Assembly: GCF_902506065.1 (NCBI RefSeq)
Contig: NZ_LR732912.1
Location: forward strand, 747,427-789,034
Direction: 5' to 3'
DNA length: 41,608 nt
From: Arthrobacter sp. 9V
Lineage (GTDB): Bacteria > Actinomycetota > Actinomycetes > Actinomycetales > Micrococcaceae
Within the stretch, counting starts at the first letter, position 1. Each line of letters starts with the position of its first letter. Made by a program: the position numbers and the translations under genes. Below are positions 1-8,562 of the stretch, one piece after another. The notes under the pieces were generated by a model. That model was not told where the DNA came from and made no database searches. It saw only the letters and a program-made list of their open reading frames with translations.

Positions 1-226
1 AGGTCAACAACTCGCGGGCCTGCTTCGCCCAGAACGCGGGACGGTCCGCCTCTGCCTCTGCGTAGGCGTCAGCGCTGGTCACGGCGTTCGCGGCGAACTC
101 CGCAGACGGCGCGAACTTGCGGTTCTCGTGGAGGAGGTTTTCAAGCGCCTCAACGTGTGCGGCCGGACCGTTCTGAGCAGTTGACGCTGCAGCGGTGGCC
201 GTGGATCCGGTGGTGTCCTGGGACAT
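1..226 (-). CDS. acs: Acetyl-CoA synthetase, N-terminal part (runs off the left edge)
   Basis: The minus strand from an ATG at 226 reads MSQDTTGS, then an Ala-rich stretch, then LENLLHENRKFAPSAEF and DRPAFWAKQARELL, which I recognise as the start of an actinobacterial AMP-forming acetyl-CoA synthetase (acetate + ATP + CoA to acetyl-CoA, via acetyl-AMP, cytosolic). About 75 codons are present; the AMP-binding and C-terminal domains lie outside the window, so catalytic motifs cannot be checked. A purine-rich GATGAGG sits just upstream of the start. It is divergent from the membrane-protein gene at 697, with a 470-bp gap between them. Only the N-terminal similarity supports the name, so other ACS-like acyl-CoA synthetases remain possible. 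Confidence 0.85.
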   Translation of the reverse strand, partial: MSQDTTGSTATAAASTAQNGPAAHVEALENLLHENRKFAPSAEFAANAVTSADAYAEAEADRPAFWAKQARELLT

Positions 227-696
227 GGTGAACCTCATCATTCATCGATCTTTGCTGCGCGGATCCTGGCGTGAGGTTCCCGCCCGGGCCGTCGTCGGCG
301 TCGGGCGCGTCCCTCAAGGGTCCGCAAAGTGCTGTCCGCCATCAACACTATCGCTTAGCGAAGTGCTGCGTGTGCGCCGTCACAAATACGGCCGTGAGCG
401 GCGCCGATTTAGCGACGAGTGGTGGATTGTGCGGTGGGGAACCGTTTACATGACGCACGACGGCGGACCTCGGTTGCCGCTGCCGGCGTGGTAACTGCGT
501 GCCTCCATCTGTAAGGAACCTTGGAGTTTGCTGTGGGCGAAGCTGTATGGCCGTTTTCAGCTAGAACCCTGTCAGTGGGGTGGCATAGGCTGAATAAGTC
601 TTGGGACGCACTTCTGGCGTGTCCGGTTCTTCGCGGAATTTCGCGGAGGTAGCCGGGCCGGACTGTCCAAGGCGCCGCCGTACGAAGGAGAAATAG
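227..696. other. 470-bp intergenic region between divergent acs and a membrane-protein gene
   Basis: No convincing gene is seen here on either strand; the short open frames lack a ribosome binding site and have mixed codon use. The region must hold promoters for acs (minus) and the gene at 697 (plus). I see no clear -35/-10 pair. A short palindromic-looking TGTG-N6-CACA occurs at 371-384 but its spacing does not match the CRP/GlxR consensus. Confidence 0.5.
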
Positions 697-2316
697 ATGA
701 ACCAGCTGAGCCCAGGCCCGCACGACTCACACCCGAACGGACCGGACACCGCGGCTGGAACGGCCACCGCTGCAGATGGCAACGCTGCCGGGAATCCTGC
801 GAGGGGTATCTCCGGAGCTCCTCTGAAGAAGGACACTGCAATTAAGGACGAGGCTGTTAAGAACGACGCCTCAAAGAACGCCGCGGCTCAGGGTGACTCC
901 GGCAAGTATGAGGCCGTCGCCGGGCCGTTCACCATCCGGGACCTTACTGTCTTCGGCTCCACGCTCCTGATGTTCGTAGCCTCGTTGCTGCCCATGTTCG
1001 GGGAGCGCTACAACCTCTGGAACCTGAGCAACTTGTTCTTCCTGCTGCTGGGCATCATCCTGCCGCTGGTTGTGGTGGCACTCTTCGTAGCCCGCAGGTT
1101 GCAGCCCGGAACAATCGTCCGCATTGGCTCGCTGTCCGTTGACCAATTCGCGTCCGTGACTGCCTCGTTTGCGTTCCCCTTGTTCTTCTTGACCATTGCC
1201 AACTCGTTCAACGGCAGCGTGCTGTTGGGGCTCGTTGGTTCTGTAGGCCTGCTGGCCGCGACGGTCCTGGCCCCGCATCTTCCTTGGCTTTCCGCCGACT
1301 TCAAGGGCCGTGCCGAAACGCCGGCGCACGTTGTTGCCCGCGAGGCAGCAGTACCCAGCCGTAAGCCTGCTGCTCCCAAAGCGCCGAAAACTCCCAAGAC
1401 GCCGAAGCCTTCCGACTCCACCGGTTCGACTCCCGGATTCCAGAGTTCAACACCGGGCTACCAAGGTTCAAACCCGGGATTGCAGGGATCAGCCCCCGGC
1501 TACCAGACTCCTGTTTCCCGTGCTCCGGGTGCTGCGGCTGCTTCCTCCGGTGTTGCCGGCGCGGGCGCTCCGAGTGCCGGTGCTGCCACGGGTGCCAGCC
1601 CCTTCGCTCCGCCGGCTGGTTACGGAACTACGTCATCGCCGGCAACCGAAGCCTCCGCCGTCGTGCATTCGGCTGACGCAAAACCCGCGGATGGCAGCGG
1701 ATATGCAAGCAGCAGCCCTGCCACCGGTGGCGCCGCCGTCACTGAGCCCGCTGCCCGGCAGGCAACGTTCGGCTCTGCAGGCGCGCCCTCGCCGTCAGGA
1801 TCCGGCGCTTCCCCCGCTACGTCATCGGTTGAGAAGGCCGAACCGGCTGGCGCGTCCGGCGATAAGGGTGCCCAGTTCCCGGCTGCAGGTGCGCCGGCCG
1901 AGCCCGCCACCACGCAGCATGCCGCGCAGCCTTCTGCCACTCAGCACGCCGCCCAACAGGCGGGCCAGCCCGCCGCCCAGCAGCCGAACCAGCCAGCGGC
2001 GCAACAGCCGTGGGCTGCCACCATGGCAACGCCCATCGTCTCCGGTGACACCCGTAAGGTAAGCGACTCCATTGGGGCCACCGTGGACCCGGCCAGCCGC
2101 CCTGAAGAATCCGATGGGCCCCAGTATGAGGCGTTCTGGTTCGCTGTGGCCCAGCCCCGGACTGCCTATGACGAACACAGCGGCGCCCCGGCCTTCACCA
2201 TCGAGCCCGGTGGATGGGTTCTGGCGTTGGAGGACCGGGGCCATGAATTCCTGGTCCAGGACACCGACGGAAAAGTTGGGGTTCTGCGGGAGCTCAGCAA
2301 CATCGAACGCGGCTAA
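697..2316 (+). CDS. Unrecognised four-helix membrane protein with repetitive linker and conserved-looking C-terminal domain
   Basis: This gene encodes 539 residues with ATG at 697 and GAAGGAG a good distance upstream. I do not recognise a named family. The N-terminus (1-75) is hydrophilic with KD/KN-rich repeats. Four likely membrane segments follow at about 84-101, 109-133, 150-168 and 173-195. A long Ala/Pro/Ser/Gln-rich linker spans about 205-470; it includes four seven-residue repeats of the type xPGxQxS at 245-272 and Gln/Ala/Pro repeats near the end. The last ~67 residues (473-539) look like a small folded domain rich in aromatic and Gly residues ([32 protein letters not shown]). The nth gene starts 12 bp downstream, so the two may be co-transcribed. 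A cell-surface role is a guess from architecture; the C-terminal side could be inside or outside the cell. Confidence 0.75.
   Translation: MNQLSPGPHDSHPNGPDTAAGTATAADGNAAGNPARGISGAPLKKDTAIKDEAVKNDASKNAAAQGDSGKYEAVAGPFTIRDLTVFGSTLLMFVASLLPMFGERYNLWNLSNLFFLLLGIILPLVVVALFVARRLQPGTIVRIGSLSVDQFASVTASFAFPLFFLTIANSFNGSVLLGLVGSVGLLAATVLAPHLPWLSADFKGRAETPAHVVAREAAVPSRKPAAPKAPKTPKTPKPSDSTGSTPGFQSSTPGYQGSNPGLQGSAPGYQTPVSRAPGAAAASSGVAGAGAPSAGAATGASPFAPPAGYGTTSSPATEASAVVHSADAKPADGSGYASSSPATGGAAVTEPAARQATFGSAGAPSPSGSGASPATSSVEKAEPAGASGDKGAQFPAAGAPAEPATTQHAAQPSATQHAAQQAGQPAAQQPNQPAAQQPWAATMATPIVSGDTRKVSDSIGATVDPASRPEESDGPQYEAFWFAVAQPRTAYDEHSGAPAFTIEPGGWVLALEDRGHEFLVQDTDGKVGVLRELSNIERG
1429..1512 (+). repeat. 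Four 21-bp in-frame repeats encoding xPGxQxS heptads
   Basis: Within the linker of the membrane protein, four adjacent 21-bp units encode [21 protein letters not shown] and APGYQTP. The protein repeat is clearer than the DNA repeat, which has drifted at third positions, so this is an old repeat kept at protein level. Confidence 0.75.
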
Positions 2317-2327
2317 GCAGGGATCCC

Positions 2328-3122
2328 GTGGCCATCGCTGAAGCTGGTTCGCTGCTCGCGCTCAAACGCCGGGCACGCAAGATCAACAGGGTTCTCGCTG
2401 AAAAGTATCCCTACGCGCACGCGGAGTTGGATTTCAAGAACCCGTTTGAGCTGGTGGTGGCCACGGTTCTCTCTGCGCAAACCACTGATGTGATGGTTAA
2501 CCAGGTCACCAAGATCCTGTTTGCCCGGTACCCCGACGCCCGCGCCATGGCCGAGGCGGATCCCGTTGAGCTGGAGACCATACTTCAGCCCACGGGTTTC
2601 TTCAGGGCCAAAGCGCGGAACGTTTTGGCGCTCAGCACCCGGTTGGTTGATGAGTACGACGGCGTGGTCCCGGGACGTCTGGAAGATCTGGTGACACTCC
2701 CGGGGGTCGGGCGCAAAACCGCCAACGTGGTTTTGGGCAATGCTTTCGGGGTTCCCGGGATCACGGTTGACACGCACTTTGGCAGGCTGGCCCGCCGCTT
2801 TGGATGGACGGCCTCGGATGACCCGGTGAAGATCGAGTTCGACGTCGCCGAATTATTTGAACCGCGCGACTGGACCATGCTCTCGCATCGGGTGGTGTTC
2901 CACGGGCGCAGGGTCTGCCATTCCAGGAAGCCGGCCTGTGGTGCCTGCCCGGTGGCGAGCCTCTGCCCGAGCTACGGCGAGGGCGAAACGGATCCCGTTA
3001 AGGCCGCCAAGCTGCTGAAGTACGAGCTCGCGCCCGGCAACGAAGCCCTGCTCGGAAAACTCTTGGCTGAAACGCACAGGGCCGCGGAGATCCGCATGGA
3101 ATCGCAAAGGAGGCCCGGGTGA
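2328..3122 (+). CDS. nth: Endonuclease III (DNA glycosylase/AP lyase)
   Basis: This 264-residue protein has every hallmark of endonuclease III, which removes oxidised pyrimidines and cleaves the abasic site in base excision repair. The helix-hairpin-helix LPGVGRKTA carries the catalytic Lys130, and [11 protein letters not shown] carries the catalytic Asp148. Four cysteines (197, 204, 207, 213) with C-X6-C-X2-C-X5-C spacing form the [4Fe-4S] loop. The start is GTG at 2328, preceded by GCAGGGA. Its stop overlaps the GTG of the Nudix gene (GTGA), so the two are translationally coupled; both are housekeeping or repair enzymes, and the pairing is also seen in mycobacteria. Length is typical, with a short C-terminal extension after the cluster. 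Confidence 0.95.
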   Translation: MAIAEAGSLLALKRRARKINRVLAEKYPYAHAELDFKNPFELVVATVLSAQTTDVMVNQVTKILFARYPDARAMAEADPVELETILQPTGFFRAKARNVLALSTRLVDEYDGVVPGRLEDLVTLPGVGRKTANVVLGNAFGVPGITVDTHFGRLARRFGWTASDDPVKIEFDVAELFEPRDWTMLSHRVVFHGRRVCHSRKPACGACPVASLCPSYGEGETDPVKAAKLLKYELAPGNEALLGKLLAETHRAAEIRMESQRRPG

Positions 3123-3796
3123 CCGCGCTTGAGGAACTGTCCGCACTGGTTACCCGCTTTGAAGAGGGCCAGCAACAGCACTCGGCACTTTGGGAGAAGC
3201 TACCCGTCACGCCGGAGACCAACCGTGCCGCGGCAGTCCTGATGCTTTTCGGTGTGCTGGACAACATCCCTGCAGAGTCGGATCGCCCCATCGCGCCGGC
3301 GGACCTTGATGTCCTTTTGCTCGAAAGGGCCCACACCCTCGACGACCACCCCGGACAAGTGGCGTTCCCGGGCGGCAGCGTGGATGCGGAAGACGAATCG
3401 GTGGTGGCTGCAGCGCTTCGCGAGGCCGTGGAAGAGACCGGGCTGGATGCAAGCGGTGTCCGGGTGCTCGGCGTCATCCCGGAACTCGGTCTTATCCGTA
3501 GCAACTTCCGGGTAACACCTGTGCTGGGCTGGTGGGATGCGCCATCGCCCGTTCGCGTGGTGGACTACGCCGAATCCGCGCAGGTCTTCAGGGTGCCCGT
3601 GCGCGATCTCCTGGATCCAGTCAACCGTGTCACTGCCACCATCTCCCGGTTCGGCCGCACGTACACCAGCCCCGGCTTCACCGTAAACGGCGTGTTGGTA
3701 TGGGGCTTCACGGGGATGGTCCTCAGCGGCCTCTTCGACGAACTGGGCTGGACCGTTCCCTGGGATAAGGACAAGCTGCAGGATATCGACCTGTAG
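3119..3796 (+). CDS. Nudix hydrolase, CoA pyrophosphatase type
   Basis: This 225-residue protein contains a Nudix box with REAVEETGL at 101-109 (metal-binding Glu 102, 105 and 106). In front of it is the motif [21 protein letters not shown], matching the extra signature of the NudL/NUDT7-type CoA diphosphatases that split CoA or acyl-CoA into phosphopantetheine and 3',5'-ADP. The Gly of the classical GX5E element is replaced by Ser, as is usual in this subgroup. The GTG start overlaps the nth stop by 4 bp. Substrate assignment rests on the motif alone; other dinucleotide or CoA derivatives are possible. Confidence 0.88.
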   Translation: MTALEELSALVTRFEEGQQQHSALWEKLPVTPETNRAAAVLMLFGVLDNIPAESDRPIAPADLDVLLLERAHTLDDHPGQVAFPGGSVDAEDESVVAAALREAVEETGLDASGVRVLGVIPELGLIRSNFRVTPVLGWWDAPSPVRVVDYAESAQVFRVPVRDLLDPVNRVTATISRFGRTYTSPGFTVNGVLVWGFTGMVLSGLFDELGWTVPWDKDKLQDIDL

Positions 3797-3804
3797 GCAG
3801 CCGT

Positions 3805-3875
3805 ATCCAGGCTGCCCTGTTCAGGCTGCCCTGTTTGGACGGCCTTGTTTGGGCGGCCTTATTCAGGCCGCTTTG
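3805..3875. repeat. Five-unit tandem repeat, 14-bp period
   Basis: Starting just after the Nudix stop, units of 14-15 bp run head to tail: unit 1 at 3805-3819, unit 2 at 3820-3833, unit 3 at 3834-3847, unit 4 at 3848-3861, unit 5 at 3862-3875. The core reads TTCAGGCTGCCCTG and drifts towards TTTGGGCGGCCTTA. The last unit runs into the 3' end of the convergent DUF1508 gene. It fills the gap between two convergent genes; no simple terminator hairpin is seen in its place. Confidence 0.75.
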
Positions 3876-4063
3876 CGGGCTGTGGCGGAGCGGTCCACGA
3901 TCAGACCGGTTGCGGCGTTTTCCCGTACGGCATTGATGCCTGCCACCACTCCCTCGAGGTGCTTGAACGTGGGTGATTCAGCCACCACGGTTCCGTCGGC
4001 CGCGGTGAGGCGGAACCTGTAACCATCGGCGTTGTCCTTGAGAATTTCAAACCTGCCAGCCAT
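3863..4063 (-). CDS. Small DUF1508 (YegP-like) protein
   Basis: This gene encodes 66 residues beginning MAGRFEILKDNADGYRFRL and continuing with ADGTVVAES and LEGVVAGINAVRENA. The GxFxxxKdxxGxxRFxLxAxNGxxxxxSxxY-like pattern is that of the DUF1508/YegP fold (alpha-beta, function unknown). The ATG at 4063 is chosen over one 33 bp upstream because it starts exactly at the domain and has AAGGGGGAAG before it. The last codons overlap the 14-bp repeat array. A single DUF1508 unit is present, whereas E. coli YegP has two. Confidence 0.82.
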   Translation of the reverse strand: MAGRFEILKDNADGYRFRLTAADGTVVAESPTFKHLEGVVAGINAVRENAATGLIVDRSATARKAA

Positions 4064-4150
4064 CGAATGCTTCCCCCTTGTGATGCTTCCCTGCACAAAT
4101 GTGGACCAGCAAAACTATCCACATAGTGAAAGTATCCAGAACCGGGGCCG

Positions 4151-4179
4151 AACTAAAGTTACTTGGCAGTACCGGTCAA
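4151..4179 (-). promoter_or_regulatory. Possible sigma70-type promoter upstream of the DUF1508 gene
   Basis: On the minus strand TTGACC (4179-4174) is followed after 17 bp by TTAGTT (4156-4151). The predicted transcript would start about 80 nt ahead of the DUF1508 gene. The -10 match is weak. Confidence 0.3.
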
Positions 4180-4248
4180 TGACAGGTCATCCCGGCTCAT
4201 ATGGCGAGATGTGACTGGATAGTGCCGGGGCTTCCGGCTATGGTCCGG

Positions 4249-5949
4249 CTACTTCGCTTTGTCGTAGGAATCCACCACAGCCAGGCTCACCGGAAATTCC
4301 ACGGGGATCCGCCCGAACATTAGTTCCTTCGCTGACGCTGCCGCTTCTTCGATCGCGCGGATGCACGCGTCAACGGCGTCCTCGGGGGCATGAATCATCA
4401 CTTCGTCGTGGAGGAAGAACACCAGTTCCCCGCTGGGGGATCCCTCAGCGCGTAAGGTGCGCAGCCGCCGTCGTAATTCCGCCAACCAGCAGGCAGCCCA
4501 CTCAGCAGCAGAGCCCTGCACCACGAAGTTGCGTGTGAACCGGCCCCGGGACCGGGCCAGATTGTCGGCGCGGCGCTGTTCCTCGGCCGTGGTGGATTGC
4601 TGGCTCCGCAACCAGCCGGCTGACGGAGGCGGGCTGCTTCTGCCTAGCCGCGTAGTGACTGTCCGGCCTGCCTCGCCTTCACGAGCTGCCTGCTCTACAA
4701 AGCCGACGGCGCGTGGATAGGTTCGCGTGAGCTGCGGCATGAGCCTGCCCGACTCGCCCGTGGTGGCACCGTAAATGGCCCCCAGCAGGGCAATTTTCGC
4801 CTTGGCACGGTCGCCACCAAAGCCTTGGGCTGCAATGCCTGCGTAGAGGTCTTTATCCCTGGCTGCCTCCGCCATTTTGGTGTCCTGGGCCAGCGCCACG
4901 AGGACGCGCGGCTCCAGTTGGGAGGCGTCGGCGACTATAAGCTTGTGGCCCGGATCCGCGTGGACAGCAGCCCGGATGTTCCGCGGGATCTGGAGGGCCC
5001 CGCCGCCCCGGGAAGCCCAGCGACCCGACACGACTCCACCCACCACATATTCGGGATGGAACCGCCCGTCACGCACCCACGAGTCCAGCCAGGACCAGCC
5101 GTTGGCGGTGTGTAACCGGGAAAGCTTCTTATAGGCGAGAAGGGGCTGGATGGCCGGATGTTTCGATTCCTGCAGCTCCCACTGGCGGGTGCTTTTCACT
5201 TCGATCCCGTTCCGGTGCAGGGCGCGCATCAGGTCCTGCGGGGAGTCCGGGTTGAGGCTGGGGGAGTTGAGGATGCTTCTGAGTTCGGCGCAAAGAGCCT
5301 CCAGGGCAGGGGGTCTGTGGCCAAGCGGCGGCCGGGGACCCAGAACGTCGGCAAGGATCTGCTGATGCAGCTCTTCGCGCCAAGGGACACCGGAGTGCTG
5401 CATCTCAACGGCAATGATCGCGCACGCCGACTCAGCAGCGAGCAGTAGTTGTAGGCGTTGTCTTTGCTGATGGTCCTCGGAGACCTGGGAAATTGCGTGC
5501 TGCTGCGCCGCGAACTCCTCCTTCAGCTCAACCAGCCCGGCCTTGGGGCTGGTCGGGGACAGATCCTCGAAGAGCGCGCCTTGATCCGCGGGCGGGGGTG
5601 GTGGCTGAAGGGCGCGCGGCGGCATTGAGTCATCATCCTGCGTGAGCTTGACCGCATGCTCGGCATAATCCGTGTGGGCCGTGAACTCCGAGTGGGCAAG
5701 AATGGCTCCGCAGAGCGAGAGGTCGTGGCAACGCTCCAGCTCTATCCCGTGGGTCAGCAGGTCCGGATACCAGTCCTGGGCGCGATGCCACACCCAGCGG
5801 GGCCGCTGGGCTTCCAGTTCACGCACGACGCCGGGCAACTCACCGCGGTTGACCACGCGGGGGTCAGCAGTCGCCTTTCCGGTGGGGGAGATCCTTTGTA
5901 TGGCTGCGCCTTCCTGGTGGGCGGCGAGCAGCAAATACATGGTCTCCAT
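4249..5949 (-). CDS. Family A DNA polymerase with degenerate exonuclease domain
   Basis: About 566 residues. The C-terminal half carries family A polymerase motifs: motif A DASQLEPR (catalytic Asp341), motif B R381/K385 through AIYG (391-394), and motif C HDE (514-516). The N-terminal ~110 residues correspond to the exonuclease region of actinobacterial proteins often named bifunctional 3'-5' exonuclease/DNA polymerase, but I see no DxE catalytic pair there, so proofreading is doubtful. A Pro-rich linker (116-120) separates the parts. The start is uncertain: ATG at 5949 (METMYLLL) or 5940 (MYLLL, with a very close GGAG); longer upstream readings are non-homologous Cys/Pro-rich sequence. It is smaller than Pol I and probably has a repair or accessory role. 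It is divergent from the tad operon. Confidence 0.85.
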   Translation of the reverse strand: METMYLLLAAHQEGAAIQRISPTGKATADPRVVNRGELPGVVRELEAQRPRWVWHRAQDWYPDLLTHGIELERCHDLSLCGAILAHSEFTAHTDYAEHAVKLTQDDDSMPPRALQPPPPPADQGALFEDLSPTSPKAGLVELKEEFAAQQHAISQVSEDHQQRQRLQLLLAAESACAIIAVEMQHSGVPWREELHQQILADVLGPRPPLGHRPPALEALCAELRSILNSPSLNPDSPQDLMRALHRNGIEVKSTRQWELQESKHPAIQPLLAYKKLSRLHTANGWSWLDSWVRDGRFHPEYVVGGVVSGRWASRGGGALQIPRNIRAAVHADPGHKLIVADASQLEPRVLVALAQDTKMAEAARDKDLYAGIAAQGFGGDRAKAKIALLGAIYGATTGESGRLMPQLTRTYPRAVGFVEQAAREGEAGRTVTTRLGRSSPPPSAGWLRSQQSTTAEEQRRADNLARSRGRFTRNFVVQGSAAEWAACWLAELRRRLRTLRAEGSPSGELVFFLHDEVMIHAPEDAVDACIRAIEEAAASAKELMFGRIPVEFPVSLAVVDSYDKAK

Positions 5950-6094
5950 TCTGCCTTGTACGGGGGTGTGCTGTGGTGCTTGTGTGCTTTTGCCCGGAGG
6001 TGACTGTTCCTCCACAGCGCCGGCCCGGCAAGGTTGTGCACATAGGGGCATTTGAGCCTTATCTTGATCTGCCGATTCACGCAGTGTGGAGGCC

Positions 6095-7240
6095 ATGAGC
6101 AAGCGAGATCGTCGGCATAGGCAACCCGGACACCCCCAACAGACCACCCGGAGTTACGGGCAAAATGTGCAAGTGGATGCGGACGGGTCCTGGGTGCCAC
6201 ACGAAGCCGTAGGCATCCTGCTGGTTTCCGGAGACCCTTACCTTCAGGAAGAGGCCAAACGGATAGTCGCTGCCGCAGGCGGAAGTCTCAGAACGGCTGT
6301 GGATGTGACGGAAGCTGTCCACGGCTGGGACAACGCGGACGTCGTGTTGGTGGGCAGCGATATTCGCGAGTTGCCTCCCAGACGAAGGGCTCCCACTGTG
6401 CTGCTCGGCAAAGGCTCTGAAGGTGACCAGTTATGGCGTTTGGCCGCCTCACTGGGAGCTGAACGGGTAGCCGTCCTTCCCGAGGCAGCCGCTTGGCTGG
6501 CTGAACACCTGAGCATGTCCGGCTCCCCGGACCCCGGGGGCATCGTTATGGGCATCATCGCTGGAAGTGGCGGGGCAGGAGCTACCACCACTGCAATCTG
6601 GCTTGCCCAGGCTGCGGCCGGGCATGGCATCAGCACCGTGCTCATCGATGGTGACCGCTGGGGTGGTGGCCTTGAGCTGGCAGTGACGGCCGAAGAAATT
6701 CCGGGCCTCCGGTGGCCGGATTTCGCCGAAACCCGGGGCAGCATTGATCCTTCCCAGTTCCGGGATTCACTGCCCGTTGCCGGAGGCTTCGCTTACCTGT
6801 CCTGGCCCGGGACGCGGGAACCGGTCCAGGTCCCTGCGGCCGGTGCCGTGGCTGCTGTTGTTGACGCCGCACGCCGGAGCTTCGAACTCATCCTCGTGGA
6901 TATTGGCCGTACCGGGGAGGGGCTGGGCACACTGGCATGGGATTGCGACAGGATCCTGGTGCTGACCAAGGCCCACCTCAAATCTGCAGTGGCGGCTACG
7001 CGTGTCCTCAATGAACTTCCTCCCGTTGATGCCGGACTGCTGGTCCGTGGAAGCGGCACCAGTTCGGTGGATGCTCCACTGATCGCGGAGTCACTGGGAC
7101 TGCCGCTCCTAGGGGTCCTGCCGGAGATCCGTGGTGTTGCTGCCGGAACTGAGCTGGGGCGACTCCTGGAACTCGGGCGCCGGAAATCAGTCAGCCGATT
7201 CGCCGGTTCTGTCTTGGAATTGAACGGCACCAGTCAATGA
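6095..7240 (+). CDS. ssd: Ssd/CpaE-like septum-site or pilus-localisation ATPase
   Basis: This 381-residue protein matches the actinobacterial CpaE/TadZ-like group found beside tadA and a helicase (Rv3660c type). The N-terminal part (38-140) resembles a receiver-like domain (ILLVSGDPYL, VVLVGSDI). The C-terminal part is a MinD/ParA-like ATPase with a deviant P-loop GSGGAGATTT (157-166) and LIDGDRWGGGLELAV. The family is thought to position the Tad machine or affect septum formation; which applies here cannot be read from sequence. ATG at 6095 has GGAGG very close; an in-frame GTG lies 9 bp upstream. Its stop overlaps the tadA ATG (ATGA), making it first gene of the operon. Confidence 0.85.
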   Translation: MSKRDRRHRQPGHPQQTTRSYGQNVQVDADGSWVPHEAVGILLVSGDPYLQEEAKRIVAAAGGSLRTAVDVTEAVHGWDNADVVLVGSDIRELPPRRRAPTVLLGKGSEGDQLWRLAASLGAERVAVLPEAAAWLAEHLSMSGSPDPGGIVMGIIAGSGGAGATTTAIWLAQAAAGHGISTVLIDGDRWGGGLELAVTAEEIPGLRWPDFAETRGSIDPSQFRDSLPVAGGFAYLSWPGTREPVQVPAAGAVAAVVDAARRSFELILVDIGRTGEGLGTLAWDCDRILVLTKAHLKSAVAATRVLNELPPVDAGLLVRGSGTSSVDAPLIAESLGLPLLGVLPEIRGVAAGTELGRLLELGRRKSVSRFAGSVLELNGTSQ

Positions 7241-8562
7241 GCCTCTTTGCCGAGGGCACCCGCCGCCGGCAGGGCCGAAGGCTGGACTCGGTTCTCCTTG
7301 AAACGGTACGGGAATCAGTGCTTGCGGGGAGCGGACCGGTAACACCATCTACTGTTGCGGCAGCAGTACAGGCAAGCGGCAGAATACTGGGAACCGCAGG
7401 AGCGTTGGAGGCGGCTGAATCCATCAGTGCCGAACTCAACGGATTGGGTCCTCTCCAGCCGCTGGCACAGGATCCTGCCGTCACGGACATCTTCGTCAAC
7501 GGCCCGGATTCCGTCTGGTTGGACAGAGGGAACGGTCTGGAACGTTCATCTGTTCACTTCGATGCCGAGCAACAGATCAAATCGCTTGCCATCCGCCTGG
7601 TTTCAGCCGGAGGAAGGCGATTGGATGACGGTTCTCCCTGTGTGGACGTCCGGCTCAACGGCGGATACCGGGTGCACGCGGTCCTCGCCCCGATATCAAC
7701 GGCAGGGACGCTGCTGTCCATTCGCATTCGTCGGGATGAAGTGTTTACCCTGACCGAGCTCAGGGAACGCGGCATGTTTTCAGAGCACGTCGAGTCGGTC
7801 CTCAGGGCTGTCATGGCGCACAAACTCAGCTTTCTCATCAGCGGTGCCACAGGCTCAGGGAAGACAACCCTGCTCTCCACCATGCTCGGGTTGAGCCATC
7901 CGGCTGAACGTTTGGTCCTGATAGAGGACGCTGCAGAGCTCAACCCCGTGCACCCGCATGTTGTGACGCTGGAATCGCGCCACGGAAACCTCGAGGGCGG
8001 GGGTGCCCTGGACCTCGGTGAACTGGTCCGCCAAGCACTGCGCATGCGCCCGGACAGGTTGATCGTAGGAGAATGCCGTGGTGCCGAGGTCCGTGAATTG
8101 CTGACCGCCCTCAACACCGGTCACACCGGCGGCGGCGGGACCATTCACGCCAACACTGCCGAAGCCGTGCCGGCTAGGTTGGTGGCACTCGGCGCCTTGG
8201 CAGGATTGAACGCCGAAGCCGTACGGTTGCAGGTCTCCAGCGCCCTTGATGTGGTGATCCACGTGGACCGGACATCGTCGGGACGGAAGGTGGCCTCCAT
8301 CGGGGTGGTGACAGATACCGTGGAGGGTCAAAAGGTGATCCCGGCCCTCAGCTGGACCCGCACAGGAATGGCGCCGGGGCCGGCGTGGCCTGAACTCGCA
8401 GCCCGGCTTTCGCTGGCGACGTTGCAGGTGGACAGTGTGCTGCCGCATCAGGACCCCCTGCCACCACAACCCGATCTGCCTGGACGCAGGGCACGGACGA
8501 CCCACCGGATCTCAGCAGAGTCACGGCCTTTGCGGACACTCAGTTTCGGTGACGGTTCATGA
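7237..8562 (+). CDS. tadA: Tad secretion/pilus ATPase TadA (CpaF family)
   Basis: This 441-residue VirB11/CpaF-type hexameric ATPase powers assembly of the Flp pilus or Tad secretion. Visible motifs are Walker A GATGSGKT (203-210), an Asp box around LIEDAAEL (228-235), the Walker B region RLIVGECRG (274-282) and the His box GHTGGGGTIHAN (295-306). The N-terminal domain contains the usual ITDIFVNG-like segment (VTDIFVNGPDSVW, 82-94). Start and stop overlap the neighbouring genes by 4 bp each. It should act at the cytoplasmic face of the membrane with TadB and TadC. Confidence 0.95.
   Translation: MSLFAEGTRRRQGRRLDSVLLETVRESVLAGSGPVTPSTVAAAVQASGRILGTAGALEAAESISAELNGLGPLQPLAQDPAVTDIFVNGPDSVWLDRGNGLERSSVHFDAEQQIKSLAIRLVSAGGRRLDDGSPCVDVRLNGGYRVHAVLAPISTAGTLLSIRIRRDEVFTLTELRERGMFSEHVESVLRAVMAHKLSFLISGATGSGKTTLLSTMLGLSHPAERLVLIEDAAELNPVHPHVVTLESRHGNLEGGGALDLGELVRQALRMRPDRLIVGECRGAEVRELLTALNTGHTGGGGTIHANTAEAVPARLVALGALAGLNAEAVRLQVSSALDVVIHVDRTSSGRKVASIGVVTDTVEGQKVIPALSWTRTGMAPGPAWPELAARLSLATLQVDSVLPHQDPLPPQPDLPGRRARTTHRISAESRPLRTLSFGDGS

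Noticed and set aside
371..384. CRP/GlxR-like TGTG-N6-CACA between acs and the membrane-protein gene
   Set aside because: The known consensus needs eight bases between TGTG and CACA; six are found here, so it is not a credible site.
4110..4127. DnaA-box-like CTATCCACA, also a similar TTATCCACT near 10014 and TTGTCCACA near 16608
   Set aside because: Single, imperfect copies far apart and not near an origin or dnaA; probably chance.
5950..6147. N-terminal extension of the DNA polymerase by about 66 residues
   Set aside because: The extra sequence is Cys/Pro/Gln-rich without family resemblance and would overlap the start of the ssd gene.
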